Below, one piece after another: positions 1-8,029 of a DNA stretch of 39,179 nt (the first letter of the stretch is position 1; each line of letters opens with the position of its first letter). Both the position numbers and the translations under genes were made by a program. Origin of the DNA: Nitrosomonadales bacterium (GTDB lineage Bacteria > Pseudomonadota > Gammaproteobacteria > Burkholderiales > Gallionellaceae); the NCBI GenBank assembly GCA_025350915.1, contig JANXWX010000055.1, positions 1-39,179 of the forward strand. Direction: 5' to 3'. Below the pieces are notes generated by a model. That model saw nothing but the letters and a program-made list of their open reading frames with translations, made no database searches and was not told the DNA's origin.

Positions 1-33
1 CGGTACAGCCGGATGGGTGAGGATGGTGGGCAT
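1..33 (-). CDS. Start of a YdjM-like membrane hydrolase gene (5' end only)
   Basis: An ATG reads leftward from position 33, two bases past the ptsI stop codon, and stays open for 11 codons to the window edge. The visible peptide is MPTILTHPAVP. This resembles the opening of YdjM/COG1988-type membrane-bound metal-dependent hydrolases, which commonly begin with a similar Pro-Thr-Ile..His-x-Ala-Val-Pro string. The tight spacing suggests it is the last visible gene of the gshA-to-ptsI operon. With 11 residues the family call is only suggestive, and no Shine-Dalgarno sequence is obvious in front of it. Confidence 0.4.
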   Translation of the reverse strand, partial: MPTILTHPAVP

Positions 34-34
34 G

Positions 35-1759
35 TTACGCGTTTAGCTTGTGCAACAAATCCTGTATCTTCATCGGGTCGCTGGCGCGCAGCATTCGTTG
101 CGTCAGTGTCGCAATTTCAGGCAAACTGGTGGTAAGCACGCGTTGCTTGATGGCGAGTAATTGAGCCGGGTGCATCGAAAATTGCCGTAAGCCCAACCCG
201 AGTAACAATCGGGTATAGGAAAGCTCACCAGCCATTTCGCCGCAGACAGAGACCGGTATTTCTGCCTTGTTTGCGGTACTGATGACGTGTGACAGCAGAT
301 GCAGTATGGCTGGATGCATGGGATCGTACAAATGTGATACTTCATCGTCGGTACGATCGATCGCCAGTGTGTACTGGATCAAGTCGTTGGTGCCGATGGA
401 CAGGAAATCCAGTTTTTTGATGAAGGCGTGCAAGGAGATGGCTGCTGCAGGAATTTCTATCATGCCGCCGATTTGCACATCTTTGTTGTAGGCAAGCCCG
501 TCGATATCCAGTCCTATTTTGGCGGCTTCAATAAAATTGATGGTCTGATTAATTTCTGCCGCGCCCGATAGCATGGGAATTAATATTTTTACATTTCCAT
601 ACACGGTGGCGCGCAATAAGGCACGGAGTTGTGTTTTGAAAAGCTGGGGTTCGGCCAGGCACAGGCGTATTGCACGCAGGCCAAGCGCCGGATTACTGGC
701 TACGCGTTTGGCGCCGTTCAGTTGCTTGTCGGCGCCCAAATCAAATGTACGTATGGTGACAGGCAGGCCTTCCATGCCTTCAGCGACTGCGCGATAAGCC
801 TGGAACTGCTCTTCCTCATCGGGCAAGGTATCACGGTTCAGGAATAAAAATTCGCTGCGGAACAAACCAATCCCACTTGCACCATTTTCACGTACGTCGA
901 TTAGATCGCTGGGCAACTCGATATTGGCATGCAGTTCGATCTTGGTGCCATCAAGGGTGTTGGCACGTGCTGTTTTAAGGCGTTTTAGTTTCTGTCTTTC
1001 CAGGTCAAGCTGGCTTTGGCGTAACTTATATTCGGCCAGGATGTGCGTGTCAGGATTAACAATAACGACACCCTGCGCACCATCAACAATCAATAAATCA
1101 TTATCTTTTATTAATTCACGCGCATGATGCAAACCGACGACACAGGGTTTGTTCAGTCCGCGCGCAACAATTGAGGTATGCGAGGTGGCACCACCTAAAT
1201 CAGTCAGGATACCGGAGAACTGTTGCGGCTTGAGTTGTATCAGGTCTGCCGGGCTGACGTCATGCGCCACCATGATGGGTTGCAAATCATGCGTGATGGA
1301 GGGTGGTGTATGGCCGGCTTGGCCGCCCATGGTTTTGAGAATACGCTCGACAACCTGCACGACGTCTGTTTTGCGCTCGCGCAGATAGCTGTCTTCAAAC
1401 GCTTCGAACTGCATGACGAGGTCATCCATCTGCACTTTGAGCGCCCACTCTGCATTGCAATGTTCTTCGAGGATCATTTCACGCGCAGCCTGGCTGATAT
1501 GCTCGTCTTGCAAGATCATCAGATGCAGATCGATAAAAGCATCAAATTCTGCGGCTGCGTATTGAGGTTTAATTTCGTGCAGTGAGGTCAGCTCCGCGCG
1601 AGTTTTGTCCAAGGCTGCATTCAGGCGCGCAACCTCGTTTTGCACCAGCTCCTGCGGCACAATGTAGTGCGATACCTCCAGCGAAGTGTGCGAGACCAGG
1701 TGCGCATGGCCAATGGCAATGCCGCTGGAGACGGGTAAACCATGTAAGGTAAAACTCAT
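35..1759 (-). CDS. ptsI: Phosphoenolpyruvate-protein phosphotransferase (PTS enzyme I)
   Basis: Enzyme I takes phosphate from PEP onto a histidine and passes it to HPr in the cytoplasm. The PEP-utiliser signature GGATSHTSIVAR is present with the phospho-accepting His at about residue 194, and the C-terminal PEP-binding barrel carries SIGTNDLIQYTLAIDR. Length (574 aa) is normal for the family. I chose the ATG at 1759, which has a GGGG stretch about eight bases upstream and gives MSFTLHG; a GTG two codons further upstream (1765) is also possible. It is the last complete gene of a minus-strand operon with ptsH and an EIIA-Man gene. No EIIB or EIIC permease is nearby, so the chain probably serves regulation rather than sugar uptake. 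Confidence 0.96.
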   Translation of the reverse strand: MSFTLHGLPVSSGIAIGHAHLVSHTSLEVSHYIVPQELVQNEVARLNAALDKTRAELTSLHEIKPQYAAAEFDAFIDLHLMILQDEHISQAAREMILEEHCNAEWALKVQMDDLVMQFEAFEDSYLRERKTDVVQVVERILKTMGGQAGHTPPSITHDLQPIMVAHDVSPADLIQLKPQQFSGILTDLGGATSHTSIVARGLNKPCVVGLHHARELIKDNDLLIVDGAQGVVIVNPDTHILAEYKLRQSQLDLERQKLKRLKTARANTLDGTKIELHANIELPSDLIDVRENGASGIGLFRSEFLFLNRDTLPDEEEQFQAYRAVAEGMEGLPVTIRTFDLGADKQLNGAKRVASNPALGLRAIRLCLAEPQLFKTQLRALLRATVYGNVKILIPMLSGAAEINQTINFIEAAKIGLDIDGLAYNKDVQIGGMIEIPAAAISLHAFIKKLDFLSIGTNDLIQYTLAIDRTDDEVSHLYDPMHPAILHLLSHVISTANKAEIPVSVCGEMAGELSYTRLLLGLGLRQFSMHPAQLLAIKQRVLTTSLPEIATLTQRMLRASDPMKIQDLLHKLNA

Positions 1760-1765
1760 AAACAC

Positions 1766-1909
1766 CCCGTCAAATCTACTACGCAGCTCGATTGCTGCGT
1801 TGCGCGGGTCGCGCCGCCCCGACTGCCCAATTGGCAGGCTTCGTTGTTGTGTGCCGTGCGCCTTGCGCTCGCGTTGCCCGCTACGATTTTTCGTGTTGTT
1901 TCTAACAAG
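1766..1909 (-). other. GC-rich ptsH-ptsI spacer with hairpins
   Basis: This 144-base spacer is longer and visibly GC-richer than the other spacers in the operon. It contains a perfect inverted repeat ACGCAGC / GCTGCGT (1781-1787 and 1794-1800, six-base loop), a GCGC-CTT-GCGC repeat (1858-1868), and CTGCC / GGCAG flanking CAATT (1823-1837). It encodes no convincing protein. It could be an intercistronic processing or attenuation element that sets the HPr to EI ratio, or a copy of a dispersed repeat. A genome-wide search would decide. Confidence 0.4.
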
Positions 1910-2179
1910 TTATCCGCCTTCACCGAAATAGTCGTTTATAAGCGCCAGCAGTGCAGTCATTGCTTCCTGTTCCTGTTCGCCGTTGGTTTCTACATTGATC
2001 GTGCTGCCCTTGGCTGCCGCCAGCATCATGACACCCATGATACTTTTTGCATTGATGCGGCGTGTGTTGCGTGTCAGCCAAATTTCGCAGGGAAATTGCG
2101 ATGCCAGCTGAGTCAGTTTTGCCGAGGCGCGAGCATGTAAACCCAGCTTGTTAATAATGAGTGCATCCTGTTTCAACAT
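1910..2179 (-). CDS. ptsH: Phosphocarrier protein HPr
   Basis: HPr carries phosphate between enzyme I and EIIA proteins. The active-site motif GLHARAS places the phospho-His at residue 15. Ser46 lies in the motif AKSIMGV, the serine targeted by HPr kinase/phosphorylase in bacteria that have one. The 89-residue length is typical. AAGGA precedes the ATG at 2179. It lies between the EIIA-Man gene and ptsI on the same strand. Retention of Ser46 suggests, by inference, that an hprK gene exists elsewhere in this genome. Confidence 0.96.
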   Translation of the reverse strand: MLKQDALIINKLGLHARASAKLTQLASQFPCEIWLTRNTRRINAKSIMGVMMLAAAKGSTINVETNGEQEQEAMTALLALINDYFGEGG

Positions 2180-2238
2180 CCAAAATCCTTAATAGCACAA
2201 AAAAATAAAAGCTGACTTAATCAGCGCTTCCAAAATAT

Positions 2239-2643
2239 TTAGTCACACTTGTGCTTTGTATCCTGCAGGTCGACGATACAATCGCGCCCTCCTTCCAGCG
2301 CTCTTTGCTTCAACTGCATGAGGGGCATATCGGGTCCGCAAGATACACGCAATAGCATGGGCAAATTTACACCAGCGATTCCTTCAATACTGCCCGGTTG
2401 ACACAGCCGCTGGGCAATGTTTGAAGGTGTTGCACCATAAATATCCGTCAAGACGAGCACACCATCACCGGTATCCAGAAGTTTAAGTAATGCGCGCCCC
2501 TCGTCCTCTTTCTGTAGCGGGTCATTCTCTGCCAGCACTGAAAGTGATTTAACATGCGCCGGTACACAGCCGGTTACGTGCTTTACGCAATCGAGCAGGC
2601 TGTCACCCAGACCATTATGAGTTACCAGTAAAATGCCGGCCAT
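2239..2643 (-). CDS. PTS EIIA component, mannose/fructose (ManX) family
   Basis: This 134-residue protein is a stand-alone EIIA domain of the mannose family. His9 in LLVTHNGLG is the expected phosphorylation site, and DIYGATPSN is the second conserved block of the fold. Mannose-type EIIA normally delivers phosphate to EIIB of a permease, but no EIIB, EIIC or EIID gene occurs here. In betaproteobacteria such orphan EIIA-Man proteins form a regulatory PTS with HPr and EI. It is followed by ptsH on the same strand with a 59-base spacer. What it regulates cannot be read from this window. Confidence 0.9.
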   Translation of the reverse strand: MAGILLVTHNGLGDSLLDCVKHVTGCVPAHVKSLSVLAENDPLQKEDEGRALLKLLDTGDGVLVLTDIYGATPSNIAQRLCQPGSIEGIAGVNLPMLLRVSCGPDMPLMQLKQRALEGGRDCIVDLQDTKHKCD

Positions 2644-2668
2644 ACGAAATACTTTCTAAGGGGATTAT

Positions 2669-3727
2669 TCATTGCGAAACTGTTGTTACTGTGCTCTTGT
2701 CGGTGAATTCTAGCCGTTTCTGCATGGCAGCGGTGAGATGTACCACCGCATCAGTATCGATTAATAGCGCATTGCTTATCTTCATTTGCCTGGCAGCTGC
2801 TAGCCAGTTTGCAGAACCCGCGATAAACAGGGGCTTGGAGGTGGCATCGGAGAGTACACCAGCATGGTTGCCCTGTGTCAGTACGGTCACCGCCTCAACA
2901 CCCTGTGCCGGCTGGCCGGTGCGCGGGTCGATCACATGACAGTAACGTTTGCCATTCAGTTCAAAATAGCGCTGGTAGTCGCCCGAAGTCCCGATTGCTT
3001 CGCCGTCGTGCAGCTCCAGTGTCGCAATCGGCCCGGGTTTACGCGGATGTTGTATGCCGACACGCCACGGCCGGGAACCATGGGTACCCAGGGCAATCAC
3101 ATTGCCACCGATGTTGATCAGCGCGTTATGTATACCCTGCTGCTTAAGCAATTCAACCGCACGATCCAGTGCATAGCCTTTGGCATAACCGCCCAGATCA
3201 AGTTGTACTGAGGGGTTACTGCTGCGCGTTTTATATTGAGCCACTTTTTTGTCAGAGACCAGGGATATTGATATATCACTCATCTGTGGCCGCGCAGCTA
3301 CCAGTGCAGCGACCTGCTTTTCATCCGGCAGCGCCGCCTTGAACTCGTCTGCATGAAACCCCCACAACTTAACCAAGCCTCCGATTGCGGGATTGAACAA
3401 GCAACCCGATTGTTCGGAGAGTTGCGTTGCTTCACGCAACATGGCTTCTATTTCTGGTGTGATCGCAATCGTTTTCTGTTGGGCAAAGGCGCTATTGATG
3501 TCGCTTAAGGCAGAGGGTTTCCAGGCATGCAGCAGGTTATGCAAACGTTGAAACTCCTGCATGACAGACGCAACACCACGTCGTGACAGGTTTTCATCAG
3601 CCCCGACGATGCTAATTTCTACACGTGTGCCGAAGACAAAACCTTCTTCCTGATAGACGGCTTCTTTGTTGCAGGCGCTCAGGATAAAAACAGCGGCTAG
3701 AAGCGCCGCATGAGGTGTGAATTTCAT
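2669..3727 (-). CDS. apbE: FAD:protein FMN transferase (ApbE), lipoprotein
   Basis: ApbE attaches FMN covalently to Thr or Ser of target proteins such as Nqr or Rnf subunits in the periplasm. The N-terminus is a lipoprotein signal with lipobox LSAC (Cys19). Family blocks appear in order: DLGGYAKGYALD (177-188), SGDY (248-251), HVIDPRTG (264-271) and DATSK (294-298). Length (352 aa) is normal. Its ATG overlaps the stop of gshA in an ATGA junction, so the two are translationally coupled. The position is unusual: in Burkholderiales, as I recall, gshB usually sits between gshA and the EIIA gene, and here apbE occupies that place. No flavoprotein target is encoded nearby. Confidence 0.93.
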   Translation of the reverse strand: MKFTPHAALLAAVFILSACNKEAVYQEEGFVFGTRVEISIVGADENLSRRGVASVMQEFQRLHNLLHAWKPSALSDINSAFAQQKTIAITPEIEAMLREATQLSEQSGCLFNPAIGGLVKLWGFHADEFKAALPDEKQVAALVAARPQMSDISISLVSDKKVAQYKTRSSNPSVQLDLGGYAKGYALDRAVELLKQQGIHNALINIGGNVIALGTHGSRPWRVGIQHPRKPGPIATLELHDGEAIGTSGDYQRYFELNGKRYCHVIDPRTGQPAQGVEAVTVLTQGNHAGVLSDATSKPLFIAGSANWLAAARQMKISNALLIDTDAVVHLTAAMQKRLEFTDKSTVTTVSQ

Positions 3728-5007
3728 GCCAATACCATGTTCTGCATTTCATCCAGTTCAATCGATGCGGCCAGCAAGGCCAGCCGTGCGATAACGCCGT
3801 AGGAATAAAAACGGTTAGGAATGGCATCCGGCCCGTATTCCGGATTGGGTAGAGTGCAGGTTGTTTCAAACGCCAGCGGCACAAAATGCATGCCCGGCGC
3901 ATTCAGGTTTTCGTCGACACCGCGACCGGTGTGCACCCGGTAAAAGCCGCCAACTACAAAGTGGTCGACCATATAGATAACCGGCTCAGCCACGGCATCA
4001 TTGATGCTTTCAAAGGTATACACGCCCTCCTGTAGCAACACATCGGAAACGCCCAGGCCTTCCTTGACCACGGACATTTTATTGCGCTGCTTGCGGTTAA
4101 GGTCGCGCACTTCACTGGCATCCTTGACTGTCATGATGCCCATACCGTAAGTACCGGCATCGGCTTTGACGATCACAAAAGGCGTTTCTTTCACGCCGTA
4201 TTCGTCATACTTGACGCGAATTTGTTGCAGCACGCGGTCAACTTCGGTGGCAAGACAATCTTCACCTTCGCGCTGCTGAAAATTAATTTTATTGCATTTG
4301 CCAAAGTAAGGGTTGACGAGCCATGGGTCAATTTCAAGGAGATCGGCAAAATCTTTCGCAACGTGATCATAGGCCGCAAAGTGCTTTGATTTGCGCCGTG
4401 TCGTCCAACCCGCAACCAGTGGCGGGATGACTTCCTGTTCAAGATTTTTTAATATTTCAGGCACGCCGGCTGATAAATCATTGTTTAATAAAATGACGCA
4501 AGGATTAAAGTTGGCCAGATGCAAACGGTTATCCTTGCGTACTATCGGCTCAAGTGTGAGCGAGCCGCCATCGGGTAGATCGATGGTGGTGGGTTGCGTA
4601 ATGTCGGGCAACAGGCTGCCGACGCGGACCGTTACGCCGGCGCTTCTGAGCATCTTGATAATCGACGCGACGTTTTGCAGGTAAAAAACATTGCGGGTAT
4701 GGTTTTCAGGGATCAGTAAAACCCCACGCGCATCGGGACAAATTTTTTCGATCGCGCTTTGTGCCGCCATCACACATAACGGCAGAAAATCCGGATTAAG
4801 GTTATTAAAACCACCCGGGAACAGGTTAGTATCAACCGGTGCCAATTTAAAACCACTATTGCGCAGATCAACCGAAGCATAGATGGGAACACGGTGCTCC
4901 TGCCATTGCGAACGGAACCAGTGTTCAATTTCAGTTTGCTGGTTCAATATCCGTTTTTCAAGGTCAAGCAGCGGGCCGGTTAATGCAGTGGTGAGATGGG
5001 GAACCAT
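3724..5007 (-). CDS. gshA: Glutamate-cysteine ligase, proteobacterial (ferrooxidans) type
   Basis: This enzyme makes gamma-glutamylcysteine, the first step of glutathione synthesis. The 427-residue protein matches the proteobacterial GshA type found in Acidithiobacillus and betaproteobacteria, not the larger E. coli type. Visible blocks include VDTNLFPGGFNNL near the N-terminus and VIVKADAGTYGMGIMTV, an ATP-grasp-like nucleotide-binding stretch. It is the first gene of the minus-strand operon and shares an ATGA overlap with apbE. TAGG lies about seven bases before its ATG. The partner enzyme glutathione synthetase (gshB) is not in the window. The 170-base region upstream (5008-5177) separates it from a divergent phosphoesterase gene and should hold both promoters. 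Confidence 0.93.
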   Translation of the reverse strand: MVPHLTTALTGPLLDLEKRILNQQTEIEHWFRSQWQEHRVPIYASVDLRNSGFKLAPVDTNLFPGGFNNLNPDFLPLCVMAAQSAIEKICPDARGVLLIPENHTRNVFYLQNVASIIKMLRSAGVTVRVGSLLPDITQPTTIDLPDGGSLTLEPIVRKDNRLHLANFNPCVILLNNDLSAGVPEILKNLEQEVIPPLVAGWTTRRKSKHFAAYDHVAKDFADLLEIDPWLVNPYFGKCNKINFQQREGEDCLATEVDRVLQQIRVKYDEYGVKETPFVIVKADAGTYGMGIMTVKDASEVRDLNRKQRNKMSVVKEGLGVSDVLLQEGVYTFESINDAVAEPVIYMVDHFVVGGFYRVHTGRGVDENLNAPGMHFVPLAFETTCTLPNPEYGPDAIPNRFYSYGVIARLALLAASIELDEMQNMVLA

Positions 5008-5177
5008 AGGTTACCTATAATGTATGGATACGTATATTCTAGCTGATCGCCAGCACGTCTACCCGAGTTCATGATGTATTTGAAAATTAATTAAATTTTA
5101 AGTTCTGATGCGGGTACATTTATTTCAGTATTTGCCCATGATTTGTAATATGAAGGATTACCCATTTTGATGCCCGT

Positions 5178-5924
5178 ATGAAAATCGCTGTTCTGTCTGA
5201 TATTCACAGTAACCTGGAGGCACTGCGCGCTTGTCTTATCCATGCCCGCTTTCAGGGTGCTGAAAATTACGTTTTTCTGGGCGATTTGCTGGGATATGGC
5301 CCCGATCCCGGCGCTTGTCTGGAAATTATCGCAAACATGGTTAAAGATGGCGCTATTGCCGTGTTGGGTAACCATGACGAAGCCGTGTTGGGCGGTGATT
5401 GTGAAAACCTGGCTTATGTCGCCCGTGATGCAATTTACTGGACACGGCAACAGCTGCAACCGACCGAACTGGATTTTGTGCAAAACTTGCCGCTGGCCGG
5501 TCAGGCAGGCTATGTATTTTATACCCACGCCAGTGCGGATGCGCCAGAACGCTGGACCTATATAAACAACAGCACAGACGCCGCCAAATGTATGGCGGCA
5601 TCAGGTAAACCCTTGACTATTGTGGGCCATGTGCATCATCAGGTGCTTTATTACTCAGACAGGGGGAGCAAAGTGCGTAGTTTTATACCGGTGCTTGGCG
5701 TGGGGATACCGTTGATGCTGCATAACCGCCAGTGGCTCGCAATTGCAGGTTCGGTAGGGCAGCCGCGCGACGGTAATCCTGCTGCAGCCTATGTATTACA
5801 CGATACGGAGAACGACTCACTTACATTTTTCAGGGTTCCCTACGACCATGATCGGGCGGCGCGTAAAGTGCGCGCAGCGGGTTTACCGGAAAGATTGGCT
5901 TACCGTCTGGAAACAGGAAAATAA
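5178..5924 (+). CDS. Calcineurin-like metallophosphoesterase (YfcE/MJ0936 type)
   Basis: A 248-residue cytoplasmic metallophosphoesterase. The dimetal motifs are all present in order: DIH (Asp8, His10), GDLLGYGPDP (Asp36), GNHDE (Asn65, His66) and GHVHHQ towards the middle. These are the ligands for two divalent metals in calcineurin-like phosphodiesterases. The GYGPDP variant is typical of the small YfcE/MJ0936-like subgroup. The natural substrate is not predictable from sequence. It is transcribed divergently from gshA and is followed by a long gene-poor stretch, so it appears to be a single-gene unit. Confidence 0.88.
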   Translation: MKIAVLSDIHSNLEALRACLIHARFQGAENYVFLGDLLGYGPDPGACLEIIANMVKDGAIAVLGNHDEAVLGGDCENLAYVARDAIYWTRQQLQPTELDFVQNLPLAGQAGYVFYTHASADAPERWTYINNSTDAAKCMAASGKPLTIVGHVHHQVLYYSDRGSKVRSFIPVLGVGIPLMLHNRQWLAIAGSVGQPRDGNPAAAYVLHDTENDSLTFFRVPYDHDRAARKVRAAGLPERLAYRLETGK

Positions 5925-6313
5925 GATAAGTGTTTTACGCATTTCTATGCAGTTGTGTGTTTACTGGTTCAATTTTACGGTTACCTTGTTGCAGTAACTT
6001 TGCAGTCTGACTATTTAAGCCAAACCGAATCTGAAAACTCCGTACCTGAGTATTGCTGAAGCCTTTAGGCCTTTGTAATGTTGAGTAAATTAGCATTAAC
6101 TGATCTGATTGACGGATCAGAAGTTAGTATGTAAGACTGAAAAAGTTGATCAGCGAAATCGTTCTGAGTACGCGGGTTATATTTGGGCAAAACTGTTTTA
6201 GAAAATTGTATATGATCCATGCTGATTAACCAGTCACGGATTTCCTGCCCAGGGAAAGAAGTGATAAAAGTATATATCTGGCAAGCAATCTCAATAATCT
6301 GGAGGAGTCACAA
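5925..6313. other. Gene-poor spacer after the phosphoesterase
   Basis: About 390 bases without a convincing gene. Small dyads are visible: GCCT-TT-AGGC at 6061-6070 and CTGATC / GATCAG at 6100-6105 and 6115-6120. A TATGAT hexamer at 6211-6216 could be a -10 element but has no good -35 at normal spacing. No U-tract terminator follows the phosphoesterase gene. A minus-strand frame across 6226-6459 is open but has no family resemblance and overlaps a plus-strand ORF with a better ribosome-binding site. Confidence 0.4.
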
Positions 6314-6475
6314 ATGAAAAGCATTAAACAACTATCTTTCGTTCTCGTCTCACATGGTTTTATGACTGCAACAAGGGCGTCAGATGCCCATCCCGCAACA
6401 CCTTCATCTGTACATGGCGGCGTCAAATTTGTTGATGCAATTTTGTTTGATACCCGCAAACTCCCAATGTATTAA
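6314..6475 (+). CDS. Short ORF of unknown function (53 codons)
   Basis: An ATG at 6314 is preceded by GGAGGAG (6301-6307) at a good distance, making this one of the best ribosome-binding sites in the region. The ORF runs 53 codons to TAA at 6473. The peptide starts with a Lys-containing, moderately hydrophobic segment (MKSIKQLSFVLVSHGF), which could be a weak or decayed export signal, followed by a polar His/Ala/Pro region and the end KLPMY. I recognise no family. It may be a real small protein, a leader peptide for the transporter operon that begins 126 bases downstream, or the 5' remnant of a broken exported-protein gene. Confidence 0.35.
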   Translation: MKSIKQLSFVLVSHGFMTATRASDAHPATPSSVHGGVKFVDAILFDTRKLPMY

Positions 6476-6600
6476 GCCAGTCCTTTAATCTAATTTACGA
6501 TTTCATTAATCAGACTATTGTCGAGAGGCATATAGCTGTGATGACTATTGTTCGTTAATTAAAGATATCTATCACCTCAATAAATGCAGGAGCATAAATT

Positions 6601-7740
6601 ATGAGCGATACGGGATTTTTTCAAAAACTGCCAAGAGCCTTGCCTGGACTGGCACTCATTGTTATTACGATGGTGGTAATTCGACAATGGATAGAACCAT
6701 GGATGGGCAATGCAGTTGTATTCGGTACCAAGGGTTGGTTGATCAAAGTCACACATCTGAATTACATCCTGCTGGGCATTATTATGGGAATGTTATATCG
6801 CAATGTATTTTTCGGTGGAAAGATGCCCGAAATCCTGAGCGACGGATTCAAATTATCACGACTGATGATCAAGACCGGTATTATCCTGCTGGGTTCGCTC
6901 TACACTTTTAACGCGATCGTTCAGCTCGGCTCTATGGCAGTCTTTCTGATTGGCGGTTTCGTGGTGCTGACTATCATCATGGTGTTGTGGTTTGGTACCC
7001 TGTTGGGCCTGGATCGCTCCATGATCGGCGTTATGGCGAATGCGCTGAGTATCTGCGGTGTGACCGCAGCTGTCGCGACTTCTCCCGGTGTTGAAGCCAA
7101 GGCGTCGCACGTGGCTTACGCTATAGCAACGATTTTGGGATTTGGTATTCTGACCATGTTTATCAGCCCCTTCATCGGTCATGCCCTGGGTCTTACCGAC
7201 TTGCAATACGGTGCATGGATAGGCACCGGTATTCTCAATTCCGGTCAGGTACTGGCTGCAGCATTGGCGTTCAATCCAAACGTGGCGCCGGGGACGGCAG
7301 TGTCAGTTGCCGAGATTTGGAACATCATGCGCGTGATCTCGATTCCATTTGCTGTATTTGCTGTCACTGTTTGGTATTGGTCGGGTAAAGTCGGAATGGA
7401 AGGCGCCGAAAGAAAAGGCCTGGGTACATTGCTGGTTGAAAAATTTCCAGTATTCGTCATAGGCTTTTTGGGCATGGTATTTTTGACCAGTATGGGTGCG
7501 TTCGGTGATGTTGGTCTTAAAGGTGGGCCTCCCGCATCTGAAACCATCAAAATGATGCGTTTATGGATGACTTGGATCTTCGGCTTCGGGTTGATCGGTC
7601 TCGGTGGCTATATTGATTTCAAGGAACTCCGTCAGGCTGGCGGCGCACCACTCAAGCTCGGCTTGATTGTTGGTGTGACCAAATATGTACTGGCATTGGT
7701 GGTGGTATTCCTGATCAAGGATTATCTGGTTGCGATTTAA
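6601..7740 (+). CDS. YeiH/UPF0324-like membrane transporter (putative sulfate exporter family)
   Basis: A 379-residue inner-membrane protein with roughly ten to eleven hydrophobic segments. It resembles the YeiH/Cons_hypoth698 family, often named putative sulfate exporter family. The recognisable blocks are MIKTGIILLGSLYTF, SICGVTAAVA and GAWIGTGILNSGQVLAAAL. These correspond to the family's usual SICGASAIAA and GAW-GTAIHDTAQVVAAG motifs, but residues such as the HD pair in the second block are replaced (ILNSGQ). It is therefore a divergent branch, and transport of sulfate should not be assumed. AGGAG precedes the ATG. A small single-span protein and a Usp protein follow at short spacing and probably belong to the same transcript. 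Confidence 0.8.
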   Translation: MSDTGFFQKLPRALPGLALIVITMVVIRQWIEPWMGNAVVFGTKGWLIKVTHLNYILLGIIMGMLYRNVFFGGKMPEILSDGFKLSRLMIKTGIILLGSLYTFNAIVQLGSMAVFLIGGFVVLTIIMVLWFGTLLGLDRSMIGVMANALSICGVTAAVATSPGVEAKASHVAYAIATILGFGILTMFISPFIGHALGLTDLQYGAWIGTGILNSGQVLAAALAFNPNVAPGTAVSVAEIWNIMRVISIPFAVFAVTVWYWSGKVGMEGAERKGLGTLLVEKFPVFVIGFLGMVFLTSMGAFGDVGLKGGPPASETIKMMRLWMTWIFGFGLIGLGGYIDFKELRQAGGAPLKLGLIVGVTKYVLALVVVFLIKDYLVAI

Positions 7741-7767
7741 TCAAATTAACAACAAGGAGAATGAACT

Positions 7768-8013
7768 ATGGCTCAATCAGGTAGCGAAACCATTGGCGCC
7801 CCAGGCGACAAAAGCAAAATGACCTTGTTTAAAAATGATCGTGCAGAAGATATTGGCGCGATTATTTTAAGCGTACTCATTATTGCTATCATTATGGTCT
7901 TGACCATGAATAAACAACCAGTACCACCAGCCGCAACACCTGCAACACCGGCTGCAACCACAACAGCACCCGTTGCCACACCAATGGCACCCGCTGAACC
8001 GGTCAAGAAATAA
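7768..8013 (+). CDS. Small single-span membrane protein with Pro/Ala/Thr-rich tail
   Basis: An 81-residue protein with AAGGAG seven bases before its ATG, 27 bases after the transporter gene. Residues 1-28 are polar and contain LFKNDRAEDIG. Residues 29-47 form one hydrophobic helix (AIILSVLIIAIIMVLTM). The remaining third is low-complexity Pro/Ala/Thr ending in two lysines. I do not recognise a named family. The pre-helix stretch recalls the LYKKEDWW-type segment before the first helix in longer YeiH-family proteins, so this could be an accessory subunit split off as a separate gene. That link is speculative. Confidence 0.75.
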   Translation: MAQSGSETIGAPGDKSKMTLFKNDRAEDIGAIILSVLIIAIIMVLTMNKQPVPPAATPATPAATTTAPVATPMAPAEPVKK

Positions 8014-8029
8014 AGATTGGCAGCTTGTT

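Noticed and set aside
1844-2140. Plus-strand ORF with hydrophobic stretches across ptsH
   Set aside because: It is the antisense shadow of ptsH, whose His15 and Ser46 motifs are certain.
6211-6216. TATGAT hexamer as a promoter for the 53-codon ORF
   Set aside because: No acceptable -35 hexamer lies 16-18 bases upstream.
6226-6459. Minus-strand ORF of 77 codons in the transporter spacer
   Set aside because: No family resemblance and no good ribosome-binding site. It lies opposite the plus-strand 53-codon ORF, which has a strong one.
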